Assembly (NCBI GenBank): GCA_022791195.1
Contig: JAAVYP010000012.1
Location: 1-35,991 of the forward strand
From: Clostridiales bacterium
GTDB taxonomy: Bacteria; Bacillota; Clostridia; Oscillospirales; CAG-272
DNA length: 35,991 bases
Reading direction: 5' to 3'
Numbering within the stretch: position 1 is the stretch's first letter; every line of letters starts with the position of its first letter. A program made the translations under genes and the position numbers. The notes beneath the pieces were generated by a model. That model was given only the letters and a program-made list of their open reading frames with translations. It was not told where the DNA came from and did no database searches. Shown piece after piece: positions 23,162-33,469 of the stretch.

Positions 23162-24544
23162 TTAAGAAAGAATCAGCGTCCCTGCTACAGCATATTCGTC
23201 TTTTCTGATTTTGTTAGACATAATCAGCGGGAAGCCCTTGTTGTTTTCGCCCATTAGGGGATTGATAATTCTAAATAATACATCATATTCCCCAGCCGGT
23301 ACATTTATCTCGGAAAGATCAAACGAAAAATTCATCCGCTGCATAGGAAGCAGCTGGCTAATATTGGTTTGTTTCACAATTGATTTCACCGGTTTGCCGT
23401 CTTTATCGGTCAGCAACAGTTCGCAGTCCCAATCATAATACAACGGTGCTGCACCATAATTTTTAAGAGATAAATCAAGCGTCTGTCCTTGCAGCGAAAC
23501 CTCTTTCAGCATAAAGTCATAGCCAAATACCGATGCGGCATAGCGGAAATTATCATACTGTTTTGTTCCCCGCTGCGGCACACCGCCGCCGCCTCGCTGA
23601 AAGCCCAGCGAGAAGGTCATATGAAAGTGAGTCGTATTAAAAAGCAATGCCTGCAGGCTTTCGCCTTCATACATATTGCCATAAATAAACTCGCCTTTGG
23701 CATTTTTGAAGCCCATAACGCCCGAAATTTCCGCGCCCATCATCTGCGTTTGCCAACGGTCATACAAATTGCCGCGGCGAAGAGAGGTTTCAAAGTCGTG
23801 CAGCTCATACCAGCCGCCTTCCCGTTCGCCGTCAAGCGCGGTGCATTCGTCCATCATACGGTCCCAAACAGGGGTATGATAATCAGCCGAATTGAAGACA
23901 AAGTTGTCATCATGAAAACCAACCGGTGCGTGAACAGTATCGCCCATCTCTGGATTTCTGGCCTGTATTTTGGTTTTCTGGAAATAACGGCAGTATTGAC
24001 GCACAAGTTTTACCTGCGCTTCGTGAGACATGGTAACATAAGCATGATGCTCCCGCCGCACACCGCAGTAATTCCATTCGCCGTACGCGCCGTAAAGTCC
24101 AATCTGGACACAGGCAATCCGTGGATCGCCGTCATACGCCTTGCCAAACTGCTTAATGAAGTCTAAATAATAAGCAATCAGGCGGGGATTATCCCAATTG
24201 GGATACTTGCGATCACCATTCGCATAAAGATCACCGTCTTCCTCCAGCAGCTTGACGAGTTCGCTGTCCATATGAAGCGAGTTGTCAAAGGCAACCGGGC
24301 GGAAAACCACCGTGCGGCCTTCTTTGGCAATGTTGTCCAACATCTGCTCAATTCGCTCTACCTGCAAGGTACCCCGGCCCTCTTTGTTCGGGTCGATGTG
24401 GTAAAGCTGATCAAAATAAGCACCGCAATATACCATAGAATAATCGTCCGGCTCGAACTCGCCGCCGAACAAACACACGCCCTTTAACGGCTGGGCTGTA
24501 TAAATCCGGTCATATTCAAGCGCAGCGGAACGAAAATCGATCAT
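23162..24544 (-). CDS. DUF4832 glycoside-hydrolase-like protein
   Basis: A 460-aa protein of the DUF4832/DUF4874 type: a TIM-barrel domain (about 1-310) with RTVVFRPVAFDN, CVQIGLYGAYGEWNYCG (Glu after GAYG at a strand end, the likely active-site acid) and FNSADYHTPVWDRM, then a C-terminal beta-sandwich (about 330-460). No signal peptide is present, so it should be cytoplasmic. The ATG at 24544 has GGAGG eight bases upstream; the earlier TTG is part of that site. It leads the operon with the GH109-like gene. Function is not established; I infer a glycosidase working with its neighbour. Confidence 0.75.
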   Translation of the reverse strand: MIDFRSAALEYDRIYTAQPLKGVCLFGGEFEPDDYSMVYCGAYFDQLYHIDPNKEGRGTLQVERIEQMLDNIAKEGRTVVFRPVAFDNSLHMDSELVKLLEEDGDLYANGDRKYPNWDNPRLIAYYLDFIKQFGKAYDGDPRIACVQIGLYGAYGEWNYCGVRREHHAYVTMSHEAQVKLVRQYCRYFQKTKIQARNPEMGDTVHAPVGFHDDNFVFNSADYHTPVWDRMMDECTALDGEREGGWYELHDFETSLRRGNLYDRWQTQMMGAEISGVMGFKNAKGEFIYGNMYEGESLQALLFNTTHFHMTFSLGFQRGGGGVPQRGTKQYDNFRYAASVFGYDFMLKEVSLQGQTLDLSLKNYGAAPLYYDWDCELLLTDKDGKPVKSIVKQTNISQLLPMQRMNFSFDLSEINVPAGEYDVLFRIINPLMGENNKGFPLIMSNKIRKDEYAVAGTLILS

Positions 24545-24583
24545 TTCAAAATCCTCCAAAGTATTGTTCTTTTAACTACGCAT

Positions 24584-24612
24584 ATTTTATAGTACATACC
24601 CTCGAATGTCAA
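24584..24612 (-). promoter_or_regulatory. Promoter of the DUF4832/GH109-like operon
   Basis: On the minus strand TTGACA, 17 bases, TAAAAT. The leader is about 33 bases before the DUF4832 ATG. It is divergent from spoIIID. Confidence 0.8.
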
Positions 24613-24685
24613 TAAGTTATGCAAAAAAAGAAAAACATTTTATTTCAAAAAAACATAAAAGTTGGTATCTGCACATGCATCATGA

Positions 24686-24693
24686 CATATATT
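24686..24693 (+). promoter_or_regulatory. Possible SigE-type -10 of spoIIID
   Basis: CATATATT matches the mother-cell SigE -10 consensus CATACAHT at 7 of 8 positions, 17 bases before the spoIIID ATG. No clear SigE -35 was found at the proper distance. Confidence 0.3.
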
Positions 24694-24710
24694 GGAACGA
24701 AAGGACCGTG

Positions 24711-24989
24711 ATGAAAAATATGGCAGCCTGCCGCGACAATATTGACGAAAGATGCATTAAATTTGGCGAATACATATGCGAAAAACGCGCGACAGTCAGA
24801 CAAACGGCCACTGTGTTTGGCATGAGTAAATCGACGGTACACAAGGATGTTTCCTACCGTCTGAAACAAATTTCGCCGCAGCTTTGGTCCGACACCAAAA
24901 AAATTCTGGATGATAATAAAGCCGAACGCCACATCAGAGGCGGCATGGCCACAAAGGAAAAATATAAAAAAATCAAAACCAAAATGTAA
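24711..24989 (+). CDS. spoIIID: Mother-cell transcription factor SpoIIID
   Basis: A 92-aa DNA-binding protein that controls SigE-dependent genes during sporulation. The core is CIKFGEYICEKRATVRQTA, then VFGMSKSTVHKDVSYRL (helix-turn-helix), and the very conserved ILDDNKAERHIRGGMATKEKY. The ATG at 24711 follows AAAGGA with 5 bases spacing; a GTG at 24708 and longer upstream starts are less likely. It has its own terminator and is followed by the glycogen operon in the same direction. It is slightly longer at the N terminus than B. subtilis SpoIIID. Confidence 0.95.
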   Translation: MKNMAACRDNIDERCIKFGEYICEKRATVRQTATVFGMSKSTVHKDVSYRLKQISPQLWSDTKKILDDNKAERHIRGGMATKEKYKKIKTKM

Positions 24990-25007
24990 GTTTCAAACGC
25001 GAACATG

Positions 25008-25045
25008 AAAACAGCCCGCCATTCTTTGCAGATGCGGGTTGTTTT
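25008..25045 (+). terminator. Terminator after spoIIID
   Basis: Stem of 12 bp with one G.T (AAAACAGCCCGC, 25008-25019, with 25034-25045), a 14-base loop and a T-rich tail. It separates spoIIID from the glycogen genes, which then need their own promoter between 25046 and 25275; I could not pick a convincing one. Confidence 0.75.
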
Positions 25046-25228
25046 CCTCTGTTTTTATGAAATTTCCATTTATCCGTTTGCTTTCCATATGTTTCTAACT
25101 ATTTTGACTCATTACATTTTTTTCTCGATATATACTAATATCATTAGCTATAAACAATATGTTGTACAAAGAAAATATAGCGTAAAATACATGAAAAGCG
25201 ATAAACGGCACAGCCCTTTTTCGCGTCC

Positions 25229-25252
25229 CATTTGTGCCTATCGGCACAAATG
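25229..25252 (+). promoter_or_regulatory. Leader hairpin before glgB
   Basis: A perfect 10-bp stem, CATTTGTGCC (25229-25238) with 25243-25252, with a 4-base TATC loop. It sits just upstream of the GAAAGG ribosome site of glgB and has no U tract. It could shield the mRNA 5' end or affect translation. Confidence 0.6.
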
Positions 25253-25274
25253 CAAAGAAAGGCATGAGTATACC

Positions 25275-27221
25275 ATGAAACAAGACAATTTAGCGGCTTA
25301 TTATTTTCATCAAGGCACCAATTACAAAGCCTATGAATATTTAGGTGCACACCAAGAAAAAGAAAATATGGTCTTTAGAGTGTTCGCCCCAGGCGCTGAC
25401 GCCATTTCCCTAATCGGCGATTTTAATGGCTGGGATGGTCAAAAAACGCCTTTCAAGCGCATAACCGAGCAAGGCATATGGGAAGCTGTGCTTGCAAGCA
25501 CAGAGTATCATCCGGAAGATAAATATAAATTTAAAATCTGGAAAGACGGCCAGGAACATGACAAGGCAGATCCCTATGCGTTCTATGGAGAAACCCTGAA
25601 CCGCACTGCATCGATTTTATTTGACCCCTTTTCCTATACATGGCACGACCAAGCGTGGCTTTCCAAGCGCAAGTCAAATAATAACGCCCAAAACGGAAAG
25701 GATTCTTTTTCAGTTCCTATTCATATTTACGAAGTGCATTTGGGATCATGGCGAACCAAAAACGGGCAAGCAACCGTGAACGGCGATGCCTATTTAAACT
25801 ATCGGGAAATCGCCGATTTGCTCATTCCCTACGTCAAAAAAATGGGCTATACGCATGTGGAACTGCTGCCGATTATGGAACATCCCTATGACGGCTCCTG
25901 GGGCTATCAAATCGGCTCCTATTTCGCGCCCACATCACGCTTTGGCAACCCGCATGATTTTCAATACTTTGTCGATCAGCTGCACAGCGCCGGTATTGGC
26001 GTGATTTTAGACTGGGTACCCGCCCATTTCCCCAAAGACGAGCACGGCCTTTATGAATTTGACGGCGGCCCTCTCTATGAATATCAGGATCCCTGCAAAA
26101 TGGAACATAAGGCATGGGGCACCCGCTGCTTTGATGTAGGAAGAAACGAAGTACAATGTTTTTTAATCTCCAACGCTTTATTTTGGTTTGAGATTTACCA
26201 CATCGATGGCTTGCGAACAGACGCTGTTGCCTCGATGCTTTACCTCGACTATGACCGAAAACCGGGTGAATGGACGCCGAATATTCATGGCGGCCATTAT
26301 AATTTGGAAGCAATCGCGTTCTTTCAAAAACTCAACAGCGCCATCCTCACCCGTTTTCCCGATGTCATGATGATTGCAGAAGAATCAACCGCATTTCCGG
26401 GCGTAACCCTGCCGCCATATGAAGGCGGTCTTGGATTCAACTTCAAATGGAACATGGGCTGGGCCAACGACATGTTTCGTTATCTTGCCACCGACGCCTA
26501 TTTCAGAAGCGGCCAGCACGACACCCTCACTTTCCCTCTTATGTATGCCTTCAGTGAGCGTTTTATCCTACCCATTTCTCACGATGAGGTAGTCCACGGT
26601 AAAGGTTCTCTGATTGAAAAAGTCAACGCCGACTATCAGGACAAATTTGCCACGCTGCGCGCTTTTTTTGTCTATTTCATGACAATGCCCGGCAAAAAAA
26701 TGCTGTTTATGGGATGCGAATACGGACAGTTCAGAGAGTGGGACTATCAAAATCAGCTTGAATGGTTTATGACCGATTTTGAAACCCACGACAAGCTGCA
26801 TTATTTTACCGCCGAACTCAATCATTTTTATCTCGAAAACAAACCTCTCTGGGAGATTGATTTTTCTTGGGAGGGCTTCAGGTGGATCAATCCAAACGAC
26901 AAAGACCGAAATGTCATTTCTTATAAACGCTATGACCGCGCCGGACACGAACTTGCCGTTGTCATTAATTTTTCAGGCTCCCGTTATGCTGCTTATCTTT
27001 TACCGGTCGAACACACTGACTATCGCATAGTATTTGACAGCGAAGAAAAGCGTTTTGGAGGCACGGGCCGAAAAAAACTGCTGACCAGCCGAAGCGGTAT
27101 GCTCCGCTTGGATTTAGCCCCCTTCAGCGCCATGATTTTAAAACCGATTCGCAAAAAAGATAAAATCAAACCAAATAAGCACGCCTTTTTACAGACAGAA
27201 AGGAAAAAACATTATGTTTAA
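25275..27221 (+). CDS. glgB: Glycogen branching enzyme
   Basis: Makes alpha-1,6 branches in glycogen. The 648-aa protein has an N-terminal CBM48 (about 20-110, [21 protein letters not shown] split here) and a GH13 barrel. The catalytic nucleophile is Asp316 in [10 protein letters not shown], the acid is Glu369 in IAEESTAF, and the transition-state Asp is in [10 protein letters not shown]; all are intact. The start at 25275 is chosen because the family begins near here; the open frame continues upstream to 25005 with no coding character. The GAAAGG site is 12 bases away, which is long. First gene of glgB-C-D-A-P-amylase; it overlaps glgC by 8 bases. Confidence 0.95.
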   Translation: MKQDNLAAYYFHQGTNYKAYEYLGAHQEKENMVFRVFAPGADAISLIGDFNGWDGQKTPFKRITEQGIWEAVLASTEYHPEDKYKFKIWKDGQEHDKADPYAFYGETLNRTASILFDPFSYTWHDQAWLSKRKSNNNAQNGKDSFSVPIHIYEVHLGSWRTKNGQATVNGDAYLNYREIADLLIPYVKKMGYTHVELLPIMEHPYDGSWGYQIGSYFAPTSRFGNPHDFQYFVDQLHSAGIGVILDWVPAHFPKDEHGLYEFDGGPLYEYQDPCKMEHKAWGTRCFDVGRNEVQCFLISNALFWFEIYHIDGLRTDAVASMLYLDYDRKPGEWTPNIHGGHYNLEAIAFFQKLNSAILTRFPDVMMIAEESTAFPGVTLPPYEGGLGFNFKWNMGWANDMFRYLATDAYFRSGQHDTLTFPLMYAFSERFILPISHDEVVHGKGSLIEKVNADYQDKFATLRAFFVYFMTMPGKKMLFMGCEYGQFREWDYQNQLEWFMTDFETHDKLHYFTAELNHFYLENKPLWEIDFSWEGFRWINPNDKDRNVISYKRYDRAGHELAVVINFSGSRYAAYLLPVEHTDYRIVFDSEEKRFGGTGRKKLLTSRSGMLRLDLAPFSAMILKPIRKKDKIKPNKHAFLQTERKKHYV

Positions 27222-28419
27222 AAAAGAAGAGTGCGTCGCCATGCTGCTGGCCGGCGGTCAGGGCAGCCGGCTTTATACCCTCACCGAAAAAAACGCCAAG
27301 CCGGCCGTCCCTTTTGGCGGAAAATACAGAATCATCGATTTCCCGCTGTCAAACTGCATTCATTCAGGCATTGATACAGTTGGTGTACTCACTCAATATC
27401 AGCCGCTGATGCTCAACGAATATATCGGCAGCGGCCAGCCCTGGGACATGGACCGGATAAGCGGCGGGGTTACCGTGCTGCCGCCCTATCAGGGAAAAAG
27501 CGGCGCCGACTGGTATAAAGGCACAGCGAATGCGATTTACCAAAACCTGCATTTTATAAAACGATATACACCCGAATACATTTTAATTCTTTCGGGCGAT
27601 CATATTTACAAGATGGATTATGCCGCCATGCTGGCTTATCACAAGAAAAAACACGCTGACTGCACCATCGCTGTAATTGAAGTTCCTATTGAAGAAGCAT
27701 CGCGTTTTGGCATTATGCACACCGAAAAGGACGGACGCATTGACCGGTTTGACGAAAAGCCGTCCAAACCCATCAGCAACAAAGCTTCTATGGGCATTTA
27801 TATTTTTAACAGCGACACACTGTATCAATATCTGGAACAAGATGCCGCAAACAGCCAATCGGCGCATGATTTTGGGCAAAACATCATTCCCGCAATGTTA
27901 AACGCAGGTGAAAAAATGTTCGCTTATCCTTTTCAGGGCTATTGGAAAGATGTAGGCACGCTGGAAAGTTTCTGGCAAGCCAACATGGATCTGTTAGGCA
28001 AAAACCCTGCTTTTGATCTGAATGACCGTTCTTTCCGTATTTTTTCGCGCAGCAAAGATTTGCCGCCGCAATATATCGGCGATGAGGCGCAAATTCAAAA
28101 TTCGATTATTTCCGAGGGATGCGAAATATTCGGCCATGTAGAAAACTCTATCTTATTCGGCAGCGTAAAGGTGGAAAAAGGCGCGCATATTAAAGACTCC
28201 ATTCTCTTCTCTGACGTTTCGATCGGCAAAAATGCCAGCATTGATTATACCATCATTGATGAGGGCACTGTCGTAAAATACGGCTGTCAAATCGGAGCGC
28301 CGCGGCAGGAAAACAAACTCACCGTGATCGGCGCTTCACTCGCTATCAAAGCCAAAACAGTCATTGAAGGCGGCGTCATGTATAACCACCCTATGCAAGC
28401 AAAAAAGGAGGAAGCATAA
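27214..28419 (+). CDS. glgC: Glucose-1-phosphate adenylyltransferase, catalytic subunit
   Basis: Makes ADP-glucose from glucose 1-phosphate and ATP, the committed step of glycogen synthesis. The 401-aa protein has the intact nucleotide loop [23 protein letters not shown], here given by its motif GGQGSRL and KPAV, the catalytic [13 protein letters not shown] block and FDEKP, then a left-handed beta-helix. Ribosome site AGAAAGGA. The glgD gene follows directly with its ATG adjoining the stop codon, so the two subunits are made together. Confidence 0.96.
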   Translation: MFKKEECVAMLLAGGQGSRLYTLTEKNAKPAVPFGGKYRIIDFPLSNCIHSGIDTVGVLTQYQPLMLNEYIGSGQPWDMDRISGGVTVLPPYQGKSGADWYKGTANAIYQNLHFIKRYTPEYILILSGDHIYKMDYAAMLAYHKKKHADCTIAVIEVPIEEASRFGIMHTEKDGRIDRFDEKPSKPISNKASMGIYIFNSDTLYQYLEQDAANSQSAHDFGQNIIPAMLNAGEKMFAYPFQGYWKDVGTLESFWQANMDLLGKNPAFDLNDRSFRIFSRSKDLPPQYIGDEAQIQNSIISEGCEIFGHVENSILFGSVKVEKGAHIKDSILFSDVSIGKNASIDYTIIDEGTVVKYGCQIGAPRQENKLTVIGASLAIKAKTVIEGGVMYNHPMQAKKEEA

Positions 28420-29553
28420 ATGGGCACTGTGGCAGGAATCATTTTTTCCGGTCTGCATGATAAAAGCATAGGCGAGCTCACCCGTAAACGGACCATTGCG
28501 GCCGTCCCTTTTGCCTGTAAATACAGACTGATTGACTTTGCACTCTCAAACATGGTGAACGCCAACATTGATAACATCAACGTCATCACTCACTATAATT
28601 ATCACTCGCTCATGGATCATATCGGCAGCGGCAAGGACTGGGACTTAGCCAGACGAAGCGGCGGTATTAAGCTGCTGCCTCCCTTTATTAACGCGCACGC
28701 CAATCCTACCAACTTCCTTTATTCTTCCCGCTTGGAAGCACTGCAAAGCGTGGCACACTCATTAGACTTTAAAGAACCTTATGTTGTGCTGTCAGATTGC
28801 GACGTGATTTGCAACCTAAACCTTGGTAAAATGATTGACGAGCATATCAAATCAGGCGCGCACATGACCGCTTGTGTACACACCGTAGACACGCTGAATT
28901 ACAATACCAGCACCGGTGTTGTTTACTCGGCCGATGATAAAGGCAATATCACAGGACTTGAATTATACAACCCTTCGTTAACCGGCAAGCGCGAGCTTTC
29001 CATGAGCATTATGATTATGAAAACCTCTTATCTGCACGAAATTTTATTAGAAGCCACCGCTCACAGCTATACTTCATTTTTAAAGGACATTATTGCCGCC
29101 CATATCGGAAAACGCAAATTCAGGATTTTCAAGCACAAGGGATACTTTGCCAGAATCACCTCTTTTGCCGATTATTTCTCACTAAGCATGGATCTTTCCC
29201 GCAACAAAAGAAACCGGTATAACCTTTTGCATCAAAAGGAGCGCCCCATTTTAACAAAAATAAGAAACTCCCCGCCGACAAAATACAATGACGGCTGTTT
29301 TGTCAAGGATTCCCTGATTGCAGACGGTTGTGTGATCGACGGAATTGTTGAAAATTCGGTCATATTCCGCGGCGTAAAGATCGGCAAAAACTCAGTCGTA
29401 AAAAACTCCATTTTGTTTCAGGACACCTTTACCGGCGAAAACGTATACCTGAACTGCGCGCTCACCGACAAAAACGTGGTCATTCGGGACGACCGGGTGC
29501 TCTCAGGCCATGACACGATGCCACTCTATATCGAAAAAGGAAAAATGATATGA
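28420..29553 (+). CDS. glgD: ADP-glucose pyrophosphorylase regulatory subunit
   Basis: A 377-aa paralogue of GlgC. The pyrophosphate loop is replaced (AGIIFSGLHDKSIGELTRKRT instead of GGQGSRL, cited in part), so it is probably non-catalytic. Like Bacillus GlgD it is expected to form a heterotetramer with GlgC and boost its activity. SDCDVI replaces the catalytic SGDHIY. The start at 28420 has an AAGGAGG site within the end of glgC. It overlaps glgA by 4 bases (ATGA). Confidence 0.93.
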   Translation: MGTVAGIIFSGLHDKSIGELTRKRTIAAVPFACKYRLIDFALSNMVNANIDNINVITHYNYHSLMDHIGSGKDWDLARRSGGIKLLPPFINAHANPTNFLYSSRLEALQSVAHSLDFKEPYVVLSDCDVICNLNLGKMIDEHIKSGAHMTACVHTVDTLNYNTSTGVVYSADDKGNITGLELYNPSLTGKRELSMSIMIMKTSYLHEILLEATAHSYTSFLKDIIAAHIGKRKFRIFKHKGYFARITSFADYFSLSMDLSRNKRNRYNLLHQKERPILTKIRNSPPTKYNDGCFVKDSLIADGCVIDGIVENSVIFRGVKIGKNSVVKNSILFQDTFTGENVYLNCALTDKNVVIRDDRVLSGHDTMPLYIEKGKMI

Positions 29554-30980
29554 AAAGAAAAGTTTTATTTGCCGCCTCCGAGGCGCTTCCTTATGCCTCG
29601 ACGGGCGGTCTTGGCGATGTTGCCGCCTCTCTGCCCAAGGCATTAAGCCAAAACGGAACCGATGTCAGAATCGTGCTTCCGCTCTATGACACCATTTCGC
29701 AAAATCTGCGCGCAGGGCTGCGCTTTCTCGGCTCGATCAACGTGCCTTTATCTTGGCGCAACCAATACTGCGGCATATTTGAAGGCAACATAGAGGGCGT
29801 CACCTATTATTTGATAGACAATGAATACTATTTTCGCCGGGGCACCCTCTACGGCTGCTACGATGATGGTGAGCGCTACGCCTTTTTCTGCAAAGCCGTG
29901 CTGGAAATTCTGCCCTTCATTGATTTTTTTCCGGATGTTCTCCATGCCCACGACTGGCAGGCCGCGCTCAGTGTCGTGTACTTAAAGCTGCACTACAGCG
30001 GCCTTGCACGTTACAATCACATAAAAGCGGTATTTACCATTCATAACATTGAATATCAGGGCATTTTCGGCTTGGGTATTCTGTCAGATGTATTTGAACT
30101 GGCCCCGTGGGAGCGAAATATAGTTGAATGGCACGGCGACATCAATCTTATGAAAGGCGCCATTGAATGCTGCGACCGGCTCACAACGGTAAGTCCCCGC
30201 TATGCGGATGAAATCAAAAGTCCGGAATTTGCACACCGGTTAGACCCCATCCTGCGGGACAAGCAATACAAAACGCAAGGAATAGTAAACGGCATCGACA
30301 CAGTGTACTATAATCCGGCTAAAGACCCCGATCTTGCAGCAAAATATTCACACAAAACATTAGCCGGCAAAGCAGACAACAAACGTATTCTGCAGCAGGC
30401 GCTGGCCCTGCCCGAATTAGCAGACGTTCCCTTAATCGCCATGATTACCAGGCTCACCCCCCACAAAGGCATTGATCTTGTCAAACGCATCATCGATGAA
30501 TTTTTAAACGATGATATACAATTCATTTTGCTTGGCACCGGCGACGCCGAATATGAAGCCTTTTTTAGAGACTTAGAAGCAAGGCGGCATGACAAAGCAC
30601 GCTGTATAATTCAATTTGACAAAAAACTCTCCAAACGCATATACGCCGCCGCTGATTTATTTTTAATGCCTTCGCGCGCAGAGCCATGCGGTCTTTCCCA
30701 AATGATCGCTTCTGCTTACGGCGCTGTACCGGTCGTTCGCGAGGTCGGCGGTCTATACGACAGCATTAAAAGCTATAATGAGTTCACCGGTGAAGGCAAC
30801 GGATTTACTTTTGCCAATTACAATGCACACGATATGCTGTATACCCTGCGGCGGGCAGTCGGCTATTATCACGATCAAGTATTTTGGCGCTCATTTGTGC
30901 AAAAAATCATGACGATCGACTTTTCTTGGAAAACCTCATCAGTGAAATACAGCCAACTGTATGATAAACTTTGCTTATAA
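29550..30980 (+). CDS. glgA: Glycogen synthase (ADP-glucose)
   Basis: A 476-aa GT5 transferase that adds glucose from ADP-glucose to alpha-1,4 chains. N-terminal domain: SEALPYASTGGLGDVAASLP; C-terminal domain: MITRLTPHKGIDL and the PSRAEPCGLSQMIASAYGAVPVV nucleotide-binding block. The ADP-glucose-binding Lys of E. coli GlgA (KTGGL) is Ser here (STGGL). Such variants occur in clostridial GlgA, but the change is worth noting. Domain IVNGIDT is present. It ends 44 bases before glgP. Confidence 0.94.
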   Translation: MKRKVLFAASEALPYASTGGLGDVAASLPKALSQNGTDVRIVLPLYDTISQNLRAGLRFLGSINVPLSWRNQYCGIFEGNIEGVTYYLIDNEYYFRRGTLYGCYDDGERYAFFCKAVLEILPFIDFFPDVLHAHDWQAALSVVYLKLHYSGLARYNHIKAVFTIHNIEYQGIFGLGILSDVFELAPWERNIVEWHGDINLMKGAIECCDRLTTVSPRYADEIKSPEFAHRLDPILRDKQYKTQGIVNGIDTVYYNPAKDPDLAAKYSHKTLAGKADNKRILQQALALPELADVPLIAMITRLTPHKGIDLVKRIIDEFLNDDIQFILLGTGDAEYEAFFRDLEARRHDKARCIIQFDKKLSKRIYAAADLFLMPSRAEPCGLSQMIASAYGAVPVVREVGGLYDSIKSYNEFTGEGNGFTFANYNAHDMLYTLRRAVGYYHDQVFWRSFVQKIMTIDFSWKTSSVKYSQLYDKLCL

Positions 30981-31024
30981 ATAACACCTGATCCTATAAC
31001 CGCAAAAGAAAGGATTCACAGAAC

Positions 31025-33445
31025 ATGGAACAAAATTTCGATAAAGAACGCTTTAAAGAAGCCCTATCCACCAAACTCGCCAGCTACTTCGGCGTAACGC
31101 CTGAAGAGGCTGAAGAAACGCAGATTTATAAATCGCTTGTTTTTGTGGTTCGTGACATATTGGTCAAAAAGCGGGCCAAATTTCACGAAGCACGCAAAAA
31201 AAGGGGTGGCAAACGGGTCTATTATATGTGTATGGAATTTTTGATAGGCAGGAGTCTTAAAAACAATTTATGCAACTTGGGTATTGAACCCATTGTCAGA
31301 GAAACCCTCGCTGAGCTTGGCTTCAGCCTCAGCGCCGTATACAAAAAAGAGCCGGATCCCGGTCTTGGCAACGGCGGCCTTGGCCGTTTAGCCGCCTGTT
31401 TTATGGATTCATTAACCACGCTCGGTTATCCGGCCACCGGACACACGATTTGTTACGAATACGGACTGTTTAAACAAAAAATTATTGACGGCGTGCAGGT
31501 AGAACTGCCGGACGACTGGATGAACGACGGCGGTGTCTGGTTAGAACCCCGCGCCGACAAAAGCTGCCTGATCCGCTTTGGCGGACGTATCTTAGAATCC
31601 TGGGAGAACGGTTGCTGCAACATTAATCATGTCGATTACGAAGAAGTGCAGGCCATTCCCTATGACCTCATGATGACCGGTGCAGACAGCGAAGCGGTCA
31701 ACATTCTACGCCTATGGCGGGCGCATAGTGTCAACACATTCAACATGAGCGCGTTCACCCAAGGACAATATGTGAAAGCGATTGAGGAAAACATCAACGC
31801 TGAAACAATTTCCAAAGTGCTCTACCCTTCTGATCATCATACAGAAGGAAAAATGCTGCGCCTGTCCCAGCAATATTTCCTGTGCTCGGCCGCCTTGCAG
31901 AATATTATCGCCGAGTATTTGGCCGGGCACGGCACCTTAGCCGACTTTAAGCAAAAAATAGCCATTCACCTGAATGACACCCACCCCGCCCTGTGCATTC
32001 CCGAACTGATGCGCATTTTACTTGATACGTATTCGTATGCATGGGAGGATGCATGGGACATCTGCACCCATGTTTTTTCCTACACCAATCACACCATTAT
32101 GCCCGAGTCTCTCGAAGTTTGGAGCGAAGACCTTTTCAAGCTAAAGCTGCCCCGCATACACCAAATCATTGTCGAAATCAACCGCCGGTATACCGAAGAA
32201 CTCTGGAGCCTGTATCCGGGTGATTGGGACCGCATTTCACGCATGGCCATTGTATGCGGCGGTCAAATCCGCATGGCTAATCTATCGGTTGTCGGTTCCT
32301 ATCAAGTCAACGGCGTATCCAAGCTCCACTCGGAACTGCTTACCAAAACTGTTTTTCACGATTACTATAAGAAAAATCCGAACCAATTTACCAATGTTAC
32401 CAACGGCATTGCCCATCGCCGCTGGCTGGTTTATGCCAATCCCATGCTGGCCGCACTGCTCGACGAAACCATCGGTCCCGATTACCGCAAACACTCTGAC
32501 AAACTTTCTGATTTTGCCAAATTTGCAAATGATGCCGCCGTGCTCGACCAATTAGCACTCATCAAAAAAGCAAACAAAGAACGATTCGCCCGCTATGTGA
32601 AAGAAAAAACGGGGCTTATTTTAAACATTGACTCTATCTTCGATGTACAAACCAAACGTCTTCATGAATATAAAAGGCAACTTTTAAACGCGCTGCAGAT
32701 TATCGAGGCCTATACACGATTAAAGGAAAATCCCAGCCTGAATATACTGCCGCAAACCTATCTGTTCGCCGCGAAAGCCGCCCCCGGCTATCACATGGCC
32801 AAGGAAATTATCAAATTAATCTATTTCATTGCAGCTGACATTGAAAAACAGCCTGCTCTGCGCGAAAAAATGCGCGTGGTGTTTATGGAGGACTATAACG
32901 TCTCTTTGGCTGAAATTTTGATTCCAGCCGCCGATCTCAGCGAGCAAATCTCACTGGCCGGCAAAGAAGCCAGCGGTACCGGCAACATGAAATTCATGAT
33001 CAACGGCGCGGTCACGATTGGTACACTGGACGGCGCCAACATTGAAATTTCAGAAGCAGTAGGGCCTGACAACATTTATATTTTCGGTCTTAACACGGAT
33101 GAAGTGGATGAGCTTTGGCGCCGCGGCTATGTTGCTGCTGACTGCTATAACAAAAGCGAGCGTCTGCGGCGGGCCATCGATGCTTTGGGAAGAGGCTTTG
33201 ACGGCCACACCTTTTCAGAGTTATTTGCTTATCTGCTATCCGGCCACGGCATTGCAGACCCTTATATGTGCCTTGCCGATTTTGACTCTTATTGTTTCGC
33301 GCACGACCAAGCACTTGCCGACTATCAAAATAAAACGAAATGGAATAAAATGGCTCTTATGAATATCGCCAACGCCGGCATATTCTCCTCTGATCGTTCG
33401 ATTGAAGAATATGCGCAAAAAATATGGAGCCTTTCAAAAGTATAA
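31025..33445 (+). CDS. glgP: Glycogen/alpha-glucan phosphorylase
   Basis: Releases glucose 1-phosphate from glycogen, so the operon encodes both synthesis and breakdown. The 806-aa GT35 protein has the N-terminal PDPGLGNGGLGRLAACF loop, HLNDTHPAL, and the pyridoxal phosphate site EASGTGNMKFMINGA with Lys656. Length is normal (about 800-840). The ATG at 31025 has an AAAGGA site 10 bases upstream. The following amylase gene lies 24 bases downstream. Confidence 0.96.
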   Translation: MEQNFDKERFKEALSTKLASYFGVTPEEAEETQIYKSLVFVVRDILVKKRAKFHEARKKRGGKRVYYMCMEFLIGRSLKNNLCNLGIEPIVRETLAELGFSLSAVYKKEPDPGLGNGGLGRLAACFMDSLTTLGYPATGHTICYEYGLFKQKIIDGVQVELPDDWMNDGGVWLEPRADKSCLIRFGGRILESWENGCCNINHVDYEEVQAIPYDLMMTGADSEAVNILRLWRAHSVNTFNMSAFTQGQYVKAIEENINAETISKVLYPSDHHTEGKMLRLSQQYFLCSAALQNIIAEYLAGHGTLADFKQKIAIHLNDTHPALCIPELMRILLDTYSYAWEDAWDICTHVFSYTNHTIMPESLEVWSEDLFKLKLPRIHQIIVEINRRYTEELWSLYPGDWDRISRMAIVCGGQIRMANLSVVGSYQVNGVSKLHSELLTKTVFHDYYKKNPNQFTNVTNGIAHRRWLVYANPMLAALLDETIGPDYRKHSDKLSDFAKFANDAAVLDQLALIKKANKERFARYVKEKTGLILNIDSIFDVQTKRLHEYKRQLLNALQIIEAYTRLKENPSLNILPQTYLFAAKAAPGYHMAKEIIKLIYFIAADIEKQPALREKMRVVFMEDYNVSLAEILIPAADLSEQISLAGKEASGTGNMKFMINGAVTIGTLDGANIEISEAVGPDNIYIFGLNTDEVDELWRRGYVAADCYNKSERLRRAIDALGRGFDGHTFSELFAYLLSGHGIADPYMCLADFDSYCFAHDQALADYQNKTKWNKMALMNIANAGIFSSDRSIEEYAQKIWSLSKV

Positions 33446-33469
33446 ATCACTCAACTGCTTAAGAAAGAA

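Noticed and set aside
25005-25274. A 90-residue N-terminal extension of GlgB
   Set aside because: It overlaps the spoIIID terminator, lacks a ribosome site and has no resemblance to GlgB; the family starts near 25275.
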